Assembly: GCA_017648065.1 (NCBI GenBank)
Contig: JAGCJJ010000065.1
Location: 1-48,991, forward strand
Direction of reading: 5' to 3'
DNA length: 48,991 nt
DNA from: Kiritimatiellia bacterium
GTDB lineage: Bacteria > Verrucomicrobiota > Kiritimatiellia > RFP12 > UBA3636
Part shown: positions 26,385 through 35,166 of the stretch, piece after piece
Layout: every line of letters begins with the position of its first letter
How positions within the stretch are numbered: position 1 is the stretch's first letter
Notes under the pieces: model-generated
The model's database searches: none
Seen by the model: only the letters and a program-made list of their open reading frames with translations
What the model was told of the DNA's origin: nothing
Made by a program: the position numbers and the translations under genes

Positions 26385-26990
26385 ATGGCTAGATATACAG
26401 GTCCTAAGTCCAAGATTGCTCGTCGTTTCGGTGAGCCAATTTATGGCCCAGATAAGGTTCTAGATCGTCGTAATTATCAGCCAGGTATGCATGGTCAGAA
26501 GCGCCGTGGTAAGCTAACCGAGTATGGTCAGCAGCTACGTGAGAAGCAGAAGGCTAAGTATATCTATGGTATGCTTGAGAAGCAGTTCCGTATTTTCTTC
26601 GAGCGCGCAAGAGCTAAGGAAGGTAACACAGGCGCATTGCTACTCCAGATGTGTGAGTCTCGTTTGGACAATGTTGTATATCGTCTAGGTATTGCACCTA
26701 CACGTCCTGCAGCACGTCAGCTTGTTTCACACAAGCACATCGTTGTAGATGGCAAGGTAGTTAATGTTCCATCCTTTATTGTTCGCCCAGGTATGGTAGT
26801 TGCTGTACGTGAGAAGAATAAGGATATGGTAGCGATCGTAGATTCAATCAAGAATCCTCGCGTAGGAAAGTATGATTGGCTAGAGTGGGATGAGGCAAAT
26901 ATGGCTGGTACATTCACACGTATCCCAGAGGTTGCTGAAATTCCTGAAAAGATCGACATGCAGACAATCGTTGAATTGTATTCACGTTAA
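26385..26990 (+). CDS. rpsD: 30S ribosomal protein S4 (uS4)
   Basis: The 201-residue S4 starts MARYTGPKSKIARRFGEPI, with no zinc-binding Cys cluster (C-minus form). It has the S4 RNA-binding domain in SRLDNVVYRLGIAPTRPAARQLVSHKHI. S4 is a primary binder of the 16S 5' domain and in many bacteria also represses the alpha operon by binding its leader. It starts two bases after rpsK, with AAGGAG inside the end of rpsK as its ribosome-binding site. Confidence 0.98.
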   Translation: MARYTGPKSKIARRFGEPIYGPDKVLDRRNYQPGMHGQKRRGKLTEYGQQLREKQKAKYIYGMLEKQFRIFFERARAKEGNTGALLLQMCESRLDNVVYRLGIAPTRPAARQLVSHKHIVVDGKVVNVPSFIVRPGMVVAVREKNKDMVAIVDSIKNPRVGKYDWLEWDEANMAGTFTRIPEVAEIPEKIDMQTIVELYSR

Positions 26991-27081
26991 TTGTTTGATT
27001 TTTTTAATAATCTCCGTTCGTCACAGACTATTATGTTCTTAGCAGAATAATAATGGAAGTGATTAGGAAAGGATGTCAAGG

Positions 27082-28095
27082 ATGCCTATCAGACTTAACA
27101 GATTTGAAATGCCAAAGCGCGTTGAAAAGGACAAGACAGAAATTAAGCCAAATTTTGGCCGTTATGTTGCTGAGCCTTTCGAAATTGGTTATGCGCGTAC
27201 AATTGGTAATGCACTACGCAGAGTGCTTCTATCCTCTATTGAGGGTACAGCAATTTCAGCAGTGCGCATTCAGGGTGCAGAGCATGAGTTCTGTGCACTA
27301 CCTGGTGTTATGGAAGATGTAACAAGCATTATTCTTTCTCTAAAGAAGGTGCTAGTTAAGTCTTACACTCGCAATCCTCCTTGTATTACAATCAAACGTA
27401 ATGGTCCATGCGAAATCACAGCAGCTGACCTAGCAGTTGATGGCAGTGTTGAGGTTCTAAACCCACACCACCACATTGCTACAGTTGGCGAGGGTGCTAC
27501 TTTTGAAATGGATGTTTTCCTATCAATCGGCCGTGGCTTCTGCCCAGCTGAGTGGGAGAGCGTTGACAAGGACGGTAAGCGTGAGCAGCAGGTAATCGGT
27601 GTAATACCAATTGATAGAATTTATTCACCAGTTACTCGCGTTAACTTCGAGGTTGAAAATACTCGCGTTGGTCAGCGTACTGACTATGAGCGTCTAGTTC
27701 TCGAAGTAACTACAGATGGAAGAATTGATGCAGATGAGGCAATGGTTTCTGCAGCAGCTATCCTTCGCCGTCACCTAGATGTCTTTGTTGATTACGATAA
27801 GGATATCATTGAGGATGATGAAGGTGCTACAGCAGTAGTTGAGTCTGGCGATGATTTGGCAGTAAAGCTAAACATGAGCGTAAACGAGATCGAGCTCAGC
27901 GTTCGTGCAGCAAACTGCTTAAACAATGCCAATATTACAACTGTTGGTCAGCTTGCTCAAAAGACAGAGGCAGATATGCTCAAGTATCGTAACTTTGGTC
28001 GTAAGTCTCTTACAGAGATCAAAGAGAAGCTTGAGGAGATGGGTCTATGCTTGGGCTATAAGTTCGATCCAGCATTGCTTCAGAAGAAGGACTGA
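27082..28095 (+). CDS. rpoA: RNA polymerase alpha subunit
   Basis: The N-terminal assembly domain has YARTIGNALRRVLLSSIEGTAI and VLEVTTDGRIDADEAMVSAA. The C-terminal domain that binds UP elements and activators follows a flexible acidic linker and contains LSVRAANCLNNANITTVGQLAQKTE and FGRKSLTEIKEKL. I prefer ATG 27082 (337 residues, MPIRLNRFEMPKR start, AGGAAAGG about nine bases upstream) to ATG 27073, where the same site would touch the start codon. Confidence 0.97.
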   Translation: MPIRLNRFEMPKRVEKDKTEIKPNFGRYVAEPFEIGYARTIGNALRRVLLSSIEGTAISAVRIQGAEHEFCALPGVMEDVTSIILSLKKVLVKSYTRNPPCITIKRNGPCEITAADLAVDGSVEVLNPHHHIATVGEGATFEMDVFLSIGRGFCPAEWESVDKDGKREQQVIGVIPIDRIYSPVTRVNFEVENTRVGQRTDYERLVLEVTTDGRIDADEAMVSAAAILRRHLDVFVDYDKDIIEDDEGATAVVESGDDLAVKLNMSVNEIELSVRAANCLNNANITTVGQLAQKTEADMLKYRNFGRKSLTEIKEKLEEMGLCLGYKFDPALLQKKD

Positions 28096-28114
28096 TAGAT
28101 TAAAGAGTCATGTG

Positions 28115-28161
28115 CTGGCTGTTGAACAGTTAGCTGTTAGGGCAGCCAGTTAATAATTTTT
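28115..28161 (+). terminator. Two-part hairpin between rpoA and rplQ (possible attenuator)
   Basis: CTGGCTG (28115-28121) pairs with CAGCCAG (28143-28149), enclosing a smaller AACAG-TTAG-CTGTT hairpin, and is followed by TTAATAATTTTTTT. It looks like a terminator inside the operon, so rplQ may be partly attenuated. Confidence 0.55.
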
Positions 28162-28182
28162 TTAAGACAGAAAGACAATTCC

Positions 28183-28584
28183 ATGCGTCATAGAAAACAG
28201 AATACAAAGTTTGGCAGATCAAAGTCACACAGAGCTGCTCTTGTATCAATGCTAGTTGTTGCTTTAATTAAGGACAAGTCTATCAAGACAACTGTTCAGA
28301 AGGCAAAGGTAGCACGCCAGGCAGCTGAGAAGATGGTTACACTTGCTCGCAAGAATACATTGGCAGCACGCCGCCTTGCAGCAGCACGCTTACACGATGA
28401 GGGTGCAGTAACTAAGTTGTTCTCAGAGATCGTTCCAATGCAGGAAGGTCGCCCATGCGGCTTTACTCGTATTGTTAAGCTTGGTCAGCGTACAAGCGAT
28501 GGTTCAGAGATGGCTGTTCTATCTTGGGTTCAGGAAAAGTATGAGCCTAAAGCAGCAGCTACAGAGCCAGCTGTAGAAGCTTAA
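28183..28584 (+). CDS. rplQ: 50S ribosomal protein L17 (bL17)
   Basis: The N-terminus MRHRKQNTKFGRSKSHRAAL and the IKTTVQKAKVARQAAEKMVTLA and GFTRIVKLGQRTSDGSEMAVL segments are typical of L17, which lies near the peptide exit tunnel. The 133 residues include a short Ala/Glu-rich tail. It is the last gene of the alpha operon and is followed by a strong terminator. Confidence 0.97.
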   Translation: MRHRKQNTKFGRSKSHRAALVSMLVVALIKDKSIKTTVQKAKVARQAAEKMVTLARKNTLAARRLAAARLHDEGAVTKLFSEIVPMQEGRPCGFTRIVKLGQRTSDGSEMAVLSWVQEKYEPKAAATEPAVEA

Positions 28585-28616
28585 TTGCCACTTCAATTCG
28601 AAGAGCTAAAATAATT

Positions 28617-28654
28617 AAAACCGCGGATGCATTTGCAACCGCGGTTTTTTTTTT
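28617..28654 (+). terminator. Strong intrinsic terminator of the alpha operon
   Basis: AAAACCGCGG (28617-28626) pairs with CCGCGGTTTT (28639-28648), with an inner TGCA/TGCA pairing and ten T residues at 28645-28654. It may also serve the convergent ZIP gene. Confidence 0.93.
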
Positions 28655-28696
28655 ATTCTTGGCAATGAAATGATATTTTGAAATATAGTTTTTGAT

Positions 28697-29503
28697 TTAT
28701 GCTCCAAAAACAACATCGAGCACCATCATTACAAGAAAACCTGAAAGTATGCTAAGTGTTGCACGATGAGAATGTCCTTCAAAATGGGCTTCAGGAATTA
28801 ATTCCTCAACAACAACATACATCATTGAGCCTGCTGCAAATGATAGTAACCAAGGCATAAGTGGTAATATCCATGCAGAAATAAGAACTACACAAATACC
28901 AAATATAGGCTCAACAATTCCTGATAAAGCTCCCCACACAAATGCTTTTCGTTTACTAAGACCTTCTTTATATAAAGGAAGCGAAATTGCTGCACCTTCA
29001 GGGAAATTTTGCAAACCCATACCAATAGCTAGTGCAAATGCACTGGCATAGCTGATTGCAGCTTCTCCACCAAATTGTTGAGCAGCTACTGCATAGGATA
29101 AACCAACAGCCATTCCCTCAGGAATATTATGTAATGTTACTGCAAATATTAATAAGGTTGAACGCTTAAAATTAGATGGTAAGCCTTCTACCTGATTTTC
29201 TTCAGGGTGTAAATGGGGTAGTAAATTATCTAATAATAACATAAAGCCTATGCCTATTACAAAACCTCCAGCGGCAGGAAGCCAACCAAGTGCTTTGCCT
29301 AAACTCGCTTCACCGGATTCGATTGCTGGAATTAATAAAGACCAAACGGATGCAGCAATCATAACACCAGCAGCAAATCCTAAGAAAATGGTTTGGTTTT
29401 TTGATGTGCGTTTTTGAAATAAAAAAACCATTGCTGCGCCAGCAGCTGTCATCAAGAAAACAAATCCAGTGCCAATACAAGTCTTGATTAGTGCTTCTAT
29501 CAT
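28697..29503 (-). CDS. ZIP-family metal (zinc) transporter, ZupT-like
   Basis: A 268-residue protein with about eight predicted membrane helices. The ZIP metal-site motifs are present: HNIPEGMAVG in helix IV and NFPEGAAIS in helix V. A Glu/His pair follows in VEELIPEAHFEGHSH. The loop LPHLHPEENQVEG between helices III and IV carries His residues as in other ZIPs. Such proteins import Zn2+ or other divalent cations into the cytoplasm. It is transcribed convergent to the alpha operon. Confidence 0.9.
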   Translation of the reverse strand: MIEALIKTCIGTGFVFLMTAAGAAMVFLFQKRTSKNQTIFLGFAAGVMIAASVWSLLIPAIESGEASLGKALGWLPAAGGFVIGIGFMLLLDNLLPHLHPEENQVEGLPSNFKRSTLLIFAVTLHNIPEGMAVGLSYAVAAQQFGGEAAISYASAFALAIGMGLQNFPEGAAISLPLYKEGLSKRKAFVWGALSGIVEPIFGICVVLISAWILPLMPWLLSFAAGSMMYVVVEELIPEAHFEGHSHRATLSILSGFLVMMVLDVVFGA

Positions 29504-29554
29504 ATAAATGTACTTTCAATCACTTAAATGATTTAGTGTATTAATTTGAATTAA

Positions 29555-30673
29555 TTAGTTGCCTCGTTTAATGAGGTATGCTCCAAGTCCAATACATACA
29601 AATAAAGGAATAATTACAACTATATGTGCAAATGGACTTTGATGCTTAGCTAAAGACTCTCCCAATATTGCAAAAAGATAAAAACCTCCAGCTACAGCTA
29701 AACTTAATCCTAGGCCTACATATGATTCTTTTCTATGTTGCTTAATACCTAGAGGTATGCCAATTAAAACAAAGCAAATACATGAGAACGCCAAAACAAA
29801 TCTATTGTAAACTTCAACTTTTGAGCGAGTCATTATACGTTTAATATTTAAATCTTTTGTTGGAAATAGCTTACTGATTTTTAAATCAGCAAGTAATTGC
29901 CATGATGGTTTATCTTTAGGTCTACGAGTTGGTATACTTATTGTATCGTTGTTAATAGATAATTCAAACGGAAGATTTTTTGCCGAGATACTCGTCATGT
30001 CTTTTGTACCTTGAGCAGAAAATGTATTTATAATAACATCGAACAAATCAATATGTAAAACGCTATTGTTTTTTTCTGAAAGCATGATAGCATTTTTTGC
30101 AGTTAATTCTCGATATGCGCCTGCGCCATTTTCTAAAGGTTCAATAATGCGTACATCTGTTAGATATTTTCCATTTCTTTCTTTAACAAATATAGAATGG
30201 CCATTTCCAAATCGATCACTTTTAATTGTTTTGCCAGGTTCAATCATTGCTGAAATCTCGTTTACACCTATAGAACTTCTGGATGTTTTTCGAGAATATG
30301 AACTTTCAGGTGAAACATTATTATTTAAATATAAGCAAAAAATAGATAACAAAATGGCAATCAATATTGGCATACGCATAATATTGAATAAACTTACTCC
30401 ACAAGCACGCATAGCCATGATTTCACTATCTGAAGATAATCTGCCAAAAACAAGTAAAGAACAGACAAGTAATGAAATTGGGATGGAATATGATAATGTA
30501 AAAGGAAAACCTCCCCAAATGAAATTAAAGACAATAGCCATTGAAGCACCACGAGCAATAAGGCTGACAGCTTTAAAGATTAGTCCCACAGACATAACAA
30601 AACTTAATACAACTAGGGACATAAAAAAAGTCAGTAGGAATTGACTGGTAATGTATTTGTGGAGGGTATTCAT
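29555..30673 (-). CDS. LptF/LptG-family permease (YjgP/YjgQ)
   Basis: A 372-residue protein with an N-terminal MNTLHKYITSQFLLTFFMSLVV-type helix, three further N-terminal membrane helices, a beta-jellyroll periplasmic domain (about 110-260), and C-terminal helices beginning RMMTRSKVEVYNRFVLAFSC-like. LptF and LptG, with the LptB ATPase, extract lipopolysaccharide from the inner membrane. The sequence alone does not say whether this is F or G. With the LptE-like lipoprotein at 42568 it is part of a scattered Lpt system. It follows ompA on the minus strand after a hairpin. Confidence 0.87.
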   Translation of the reverse strand: MNTLHKYITSQFLLTFFMSLVVLSFVMSVGLIFKAVSLIARGASMAIVFNFIWGGFPFTLSYSIPISLLVCSLLVFGRLSSDSEIMAMRACGVSLFNIMRMPILIAILLSIFCLYLNNNVSPESSYSRKTSRSSIGVNEISAMIEPGKTIKSDRFGNGHSIFVKERNGKYLTDVRIIEPLENGAGAYRELTAKNAIMLSEKNNSVLHIDLFDVIINTFSAQGTKDMTSISAKNLPFELSINNDTISIPTRRPKDKPSWQLLADLKISKLFPTKDLNIKRIMTRSKVEVYNRFVLAFSCICFVLIGIPLGIKQHRKESYVGLGLSLAVAGGFYLFAILGESLAKHQSPFAHIVVIIPLFVCIGLGAYLIKRGN

Positions 30674-30694
30674 TGCTTATTAAATAATAAAATA

Positions 30695-30723
30695 GGCGGT
30701 GGTACATATTTCAGCACCCCGCC
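30695..30723 (-). terminator. Hairpin between the OmpA gene and the LptF/G gene (minus strand)
   Basis: On the minus strand GGCGGGGTG pairs with CACCGCC (two-base bulge), then TATTTTATTATT. Weak T tract; it may attenuate read-through. Confidence 0.5.
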
Positions 30724-30766
30724 AATAAAGAGAACTAGTGTCTAATAATATTTGAAGGAGTTATGC

Positions 30767-32530
30767 TTATTTTTCTGTATATTTATCTTTACCGTTGATA
30801 CCTGTGATATAGACTTCAACACGGCGATTTTCTACATTTCCTTCTACAGGGTCATTTTCTACTTTTGGATGTCTAAAACCATAGCCAACATACTTTAGAT
30901 TTTCTGCAGAAACACCCTTTGCTACTAGGTAATCATAAACAGCCTTTGCACGGTCTGTAGAAAGCTTATCATTGTGAGCACGATCAGAAGTTTGACGCTT
31001 GTCTGCATGTCCCTCAATTGTTGCTTTTGCTTCTGGATTCTCTAGCATTGCTGTTGCTACTTTATCGATGATAGCATAGAATTCTGGCTTGATGATAGCT
31101 GTGTCTGTATCGAAGTTTATGTTTAATTCAAACATTAAAACATCATCAGCAGAATCTGTTGGGTTTGTTTTGTCATAGATAACTTCATGACCATCACGAA
31201 CACCGCCATTATCAGAATCAGCTTTTAGAGGATCTGTTTTATAATCAATGATTTCTGCACCATCAGAAAGAAAGTCGTAGTCAGAATCAGCATTTAGAGG
31301 GTCTGTCTTGTACTTTTTAACTTCATCGCCATCAGTTAGGCCATCGTTATCTGTATCTACTACTAGTGGAAGAGTCTTGTATTTGTTAATCTCTTCACCA
31401 TCATTTAATCCATCACCATCAGAATCAGCCTTTAGAGGGTCTGTCTTTGTTTTTTGGATTTCATCCATGTCAGATACGCCATCGCCATCAGTATCTGCCT
31501 TTAGAGGATTTGTCTTATATGTTTTTACCTCATCATAATCAGAGATACCATCATTATCAGTATCTTTTACTAATGGGTTTGTCTTATAAGTATTTACCTC
31601 TTCACCATCTGTTAGACCATCGTTTTCTGTGTCTGAACTTAGTGGATTTGTCTTTGTCTTAAAAACTTCTTCACCATCATTAACACCGTCTTCATCGGTG
31701 TCTGCCTTAAGAGGGTTGGTCTTATACTTGTTGATTTCATCACTATCGATAAGACCATCCCCATCAGAATCTGTTTTTAGAGGATCAGTTGAGTTTTTTT
31801 TTACCTCTTCTCCGTCAGATACTCCATCATTGTCGGAGTCTGCTTTGTTTGGATCTGTTTTGTAGATATTCTTCTCGTCATCGTCTGAGATTCCGTCGCC
31901 ATCTGTATCTACAGGTAGGGCAAATGCAGGATCTTGTGTTGTTGTTTTACCTGCGCCCCAACGCCATACAAGACCAATATCAGCTGTCATGTTCCATTCG
32001 TAGTTGTAGCATGCTACATTCATACGAGTGTCAGCACGTAGGCTCCAAGAATCACTGAAGTGATACATAAAACCACCACCTGCGCGTAGTGTAGCAGATG
32101 TAGAATCGTCTCCAGCAATATCCTTACCATAGACAGATAGTCCAACACCAGCTGTTAGATAAGGGTCAAAACGCTCTAGACGTGAGAAGTGATACAATGC
32201 ATCAATATAGAATTGAGTTAAATATGTGTCTCCGAAGCCCTTGTCTCCTTTAGAAAAAGACTGGCCATTCTTTGTGTTTTCAGCTAAATCTGGGGCAAAA
32301 AGGATACTTGTTTCAATAGTCCAATTTTCATTTACTTCATAGCCAAGGCGGCCAGTGATGTACATGCCGTCTACAACTCCTTCGTCTCCTTCAAAGTTAA
32401 TCCAACCAATACCTGGGCTGAAATACCATTGACCAAACTCTTTTTCTTGTTTAACAGGTGCTTCGTCTGCAATTGCAGGCATAACAAGCATAGCTAGTAG
32501 AGCTATTGTTGAAATACTAATTTTTTTCAT
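30767..32530 (-). CDS. OmpA-family outer-membrane protein with thrombospondin type 3 repeats
   Basis: A signal peptide (MKKISISTIALLAMLVMPAIA) is followed by an outer-membrane beta-barrel domain (about residues 30-195). Residues ~208-460 are 11 tandem 23-residue thrombospondin type 3-like repeats of the form DTDxDGxxDGEExxxYKTxPLxA, whose Asp residues bind calcium. The C-terminal OmpA domain (about 465-580) contains NINFDTDTAI, EGHADKRQTS and NRRVEVYI, and should bind peptidoglycan. The repeats form a stiff linker between barrel and cell wall. Aromatic-rich barrel strands and a perfect AGGAGG upstream fit an abundant envelope protein. Confidence 0.93.
   Translation of the reverse strand: MKKISISTIALLAMLVMPAIADEAPVKQEKEFGQWYFSPGIGWINFEGDEGVVDGMYITGRLGYEVNENWTIETSILFAPDLAENTKNGQSFSKGDKGFGDTYLTQFYIDALYHFSRLERFDPYLTAGVGLSVYGKDIAGDDSTSATLRAGGGFMYHFSDSWSLRADTRMNVACYNYEWNMTADIGLVWRWGAGKTTTQDPAFALPVDTDGDGISDDDEKNIYKTDPNKADSDNDGVSDGEEVKKNSTDPLKTDSDGDGLIDSDEINKYKTNPLKADTDEDGVNDGEEVFKTKTNPLSSDTENDGLTDGEEVNTYKTNPLVKDTDNDGISDYDEVKTYKTNPLKADTDGDGVSDMDEIQKTKTDPLKADSDGDGLNDGEEINKYKTLPLVVDTDNDGLTDGDEVKKYKTDPLNADSDYDFLSDGAEIIDYKTDPLKADSDNGGVRDGHEVIYDKTNPTDSADDVLMFELNINFDTDTAIIKPEFYAIIDKVATAMLENPEAKATIEGHADKRQTSDRAHNDKLSTDRAKAVYDYLVAKGVSAENLKYVGYGFRHPKVENDPVEGNVENRRVEVYITGINGKDKYTEK
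31151..31909 (-). repeat. 11-unit tandem repeat encoding thrombospondin type 3 modules (69-bp period)
   Basis: Eleven consecutive 23-residue units, each starting with a DxDxDGxxD calcium loop. Unit 10 (DSDYDFLSD) and unit 11 (DSDNGGVRD) have lost the central Gly or Asp of the loop. Confidence 0.85.
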
Positions 32531-32842
32531 TGTTTATCCTCCTGGATGTTATAAATTAACTTAAAATTTAATATTTATAATATTATATACCTTTTCTACG
32601 GCACAAATTTTAACATATTGTATTATTGTGTTTCAAGAGAAAATGACATATTAGAATGATAAAATTACATTGCATTTTTTGTTAAAATCTAACACATAAT
32701 TTTTGTTTTTTGGTTTCAATAATAGAATTAATATGAATTTTCTTGTTTTTGGTAAATGTTTTAGTGTAAAATGTATATAAATTTGTAATCGTGCTTATTG
32801 CGATTTTATTGTGATTTTATTGTAAGAAAAGAGTTTAAGTAT
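32531..32842. other. Divergent intergenic region between ompA and the acyltransferase
   Basis: AT-rich, gene-free. It holds the ompA ribosome-binding site (AGGAGG on the minus strand) and, on the plus strand, AAGAAAAGAG before ATG 32843. No other clear structure. Confidence 0.5.
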
Positions 32843-34663
32843 ATGAGAAGAAAATATGATAAAGTTTTTCATTTAAATCCAGAGTCATCTCCTTTGGGTA
32901 TTCAAAATCCACTTATCCGTGGAATAGTTGAGCATTTGGCAAGCCTTGATAAGTTAAATAAAATTGTTTATGATGGTCGTTCTGTTGCTCAAAGAGATGG
33001 CGAGTGTTTCTCTGATAGAATTCTTGAGGGAATGAATGTCAAAGTCAATATTTCTGAAGAAGACTTAGCACGTATTCCAAAGTCTGGTCCGGTAGTGGTT
33101 GTTGCGAACCATCCTTTTGGTGGAATTGAAGGTGTTGTGCTTATGAGTATCCTTAATAAGGTTCGTCCAGATTATAAGGTGCTTGTAAATTACATTTTAG
33201 AGATGGTTCCTGAATTGCGTGAGAACTTTATTGGTGTCGATGTTTTTGGTACTCAAGCAGCTGCTAAGAAAAATATCAAACCATTAATGGCAACTATGAA
33301 ATGGGTTAAGGATGGTCATATACTAGGTGTGTTCCCATCTGGAGAAGTATCCAGTATTGATTTAAAGAGTCGCCGAGTACGCGATCCTAAATGGCAAGAA
33401 ACAATTGGAGGAGTAATTCGTAAAACTGGAGCAACGGTTATTCCAATGTATTTTGCCGGTGCAAATCCTGCATTTTTCCAAATGGCAGGTTTAATTCATC
33501 CTCGTCTTCGCACGGTATTACTCCCTTCAATGGTTGCAAATAAGCGTAAAATGACTTTAGAGGCTGCTATTGGTGCTCCAATTTTGCCTTCTGAAATCAA
33601 AAAATATGAAACAGACGCTGATTTGATGAAATATCTTCGCCTGCGTTCATATGCCTTAGAGGGTCGCTTTACAGGCAAAAAGAAAAAGTTCTGTCTATTC
33701 AGGAAAAAGAAGAAGATTACAAAGGTAGATCATCAACCAATTATTGATGAAACTCCTGCAGCAGCTATCGAGGCAGAAATTAAGGCATTTGCACCAGAGG
33801 CACATTTATTTACTGGCGGTGATTTAGAGGTATATATTTCTAAGCTTGGTACGGAGTCAGCAATTATGCGTGAGCTTTCACGCTTGCGTGAGATAACATT
33901 CCGCTCTGTCGGAGAAGGTACAGGTTTATCTAAGGATACAGATGTTTATGATTCAGAATATTTGCATCTGTTTATTTGGAATGCAAAGGCAAAGGAAATT
34001 GTTGGAGCATATCGCCTTGGCTTGGCTGATGAAATTTGTGCAAAGTATGGTCCACGAGGACTTTATACAAACACACTGTTTAAGTTCAATGAGGATTTGA
34101 CAAATAAGATTCTTCCTGGAATTGAATTGGGACGTTCTTTTGTTCGCCCAGAATATCAAAAGGCATTTCAGCCATTGCTATATTTATGGAAGGGAATTGG
34201 AACATTTATTTCTCGCAATCCTCAATATGTAAATCTTTTTGGTCCTGTAAGTATTACTGCTGATTATAAAGATTCATCAAGAAATATGCTGTTACGTTCG
34301 CTCGAGCTATCAAATTTTGCTAATGATTTAGCTCATCTTGTAAAGCCACGTAATAAGCCTGTTCGTTATAAGAAACGTGATGAGTGGAAGAATCCTGATT
34401 TTGAGGATATAATTGCATCAGTAGATGATGTTTCTACATTAATTCAAGATATTGAGGACGACCGTAAGAGTATTCCTGTTTTGATTAAACAATACTTAAA
34501 ATTAGGCGGTAAGATTCTTGCATTTAATCTGGATGAAGAATTTTCCGATGTAGTAGATGGATTAATCCTCATAGATCTTCGTAAAACCGATAAGCGAACA
34601 CGAATGCGTTATATGGGTGACGAAGCCGATGCAGCTTTTTGTAAATATCATAATTTAGATTAA
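32843..34663 (+). CDS. Two-domain acyltransferase, PlsC-like plus GNAT/OlsB-like (OlsF-type architecture)
   Basis: A 606-residue fusion. The N-terminal domain (about 65-270) is a PlsC-like acyltransferase with NHPFGGIEG (His90) and FPSGEVSS. A basic linker (KKKKFCLFRKKKK) joins it to a C-terminal GNAT/hemolysin-like domain (about 315-570) with LREITFRSVGEGTG, ELGRSFVRPEYQK and IPVLIKQYLKLGGKILAFN. This order matches OlsF-type enzymes, whose C-terminal part N-acylates ornithine and whose N-terminal part adds the second acyl chain to make ornithine lipid. The substrate here is inferred. ATG 32843 has a fair ribosome-binding site; TTG 32798 does not. DUF192 follows after 13 bases. Confidence 0.85.
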   Translation: MRRKYDKVFHLNPESSPLGIQNPLIRGIVEHLASLDKLNKIVYDGRSVAQRDGECFSDRILEGMNVKVNISEEDLARIPKSGPVVVVANHPFGGIEGVVLMSILNKVRPDYKVLVNYILEMVPELRENFIGVDVFGTQAAAKKNIKPLMATMKWVKDGHILGVFPSGEVSSIDLKSRRVRDPKWQETIGGVIRKTGATVIPMYFAGANPAFFQMAGLIHPRLRTVLLPSMVANKRKMTLEAAIGAPILPSEIKKYETDADLMKYLRLRSYALEGRFTGKKKKFCLFRKKKKITKVDHQPIIDETPAAAIEAEIKAFAPEAHLFTGGDLEVYISKLGTESAIMRELSRLREITFRSVGEGTGLSKDTDVYDSEYLHLFIWNAKAKEIVGAYRLGLADEICAKYGPRGLYTNTLFKFNEDLTNKILPGIELGRSFVRPEYQKAFQPLLYLWKGIGTFISRNPQYVNLFGPVSITADYKDSSRNMLLRSLELSNFANDLAHLVKPRNKPVRYKKRDEWKNPDFEDIIASVDDVSTLIQDIEDDRKSIPVLIKQYLKLGGKILAFNLDEEFSDVVDGLILIDLRKTDKRTRMRYMGDEADAAFCKYHNLD

Positions 34664-34676
34664 AATAGGTATTTCT

Positions 34677-35033
34677 TTGAAAGAGTACGAACTTCGGTTT
34701 GAAGATAGAAAGTGGCAGTGTGATTATGCTGCCACTTTTTTTGAGCGAGGATGGGGATTGCTTGGGCGCAAGTCATACCCATCAAATCGCATTATGGTTA
34801 TTCCTAAATGTGGAAGTGTGCATACTTGGTTCATGCATTTCAATATCGACATTGTATTTTTAGATAAATATGGCAATGTATTGCGTATGGAGTATAATGT
34901 TTCTCCATGGCGGATGCTTAATGGTGGTCGTGGAGCGTGTATAACATTAGAGGCTATGGCTACAGATGATGTGATGCAATCAGCTTTCTATGGAATAAAG
35001 ATTGGTGACACATTGACCATTAGTGAAAAATAA
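34677..35033 (+). CDS. DUF192 family protein
   Basis: A 118-residue protein with the DUF192 pattern: FERGWGLLGRKSYPSNRIMVIP, then VHTWFMHFNIDIVFLD and NVSPWRML. The family is a small beta-barrel of unknown function, often secreted, but no signal peptide is visible here. TTG at 34677 seems the start, with AGG at 34667-34669; ATT at 34671 cannot be excluded. It lies 13 bases after the acyltransferase and is probably co-transcribed. Confidence 0.88.
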   Translation: MKEYELRFEDRKWQCDYAATFFERGWGLLGRKSYPSNRIMVIPKCGSVHTWFMHFNIDIVFLDKYGNVLRMEYNVSPWRMLNGGRGACITLEAMATDDVMQSAFYGIKIGDTLTISEK

Positions 35034-35057
35034 TTTTTAATTTTTTTAAAAAAGTAC

Positions 35058-35087
35058 TTGCAATGCACCCCAAGTTTGTAGTAATAT
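35058..35087 (+). promoter_or_regulatory. Promoter of the rubrerythrin gene
   Basis: TTGCAA (35058-35063), 18-base spacer, TAATAT (35082-35087). The 11-mer TGTAGTAATAT is identical to the one in the alpha-operon promoter. Confidence 0.55.
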
Positions 35088-35166
35088 CTAAATTGTAATG
35101 AGTACAAAATAGGATTTAATTTAATTAATTAACAATAAAAACGAAAATAAAAATAGGAGATAAATT

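Noticed and set aside
31151..31909. Possible CRISPR-like or satellite array
   Set aside because: The 69-base period is in frame with a continuous protein repeat and there are no spacer-like unique segments.
31308..32058. Several plus-strand ORFs of 70-90 codons across the OmpA gene
   Set aside because: They are antisense shadows of the repeated Asp-rich codons in the minus-strand OmpA gene, with Ser/Pro-rich composition typical of such artefacts.
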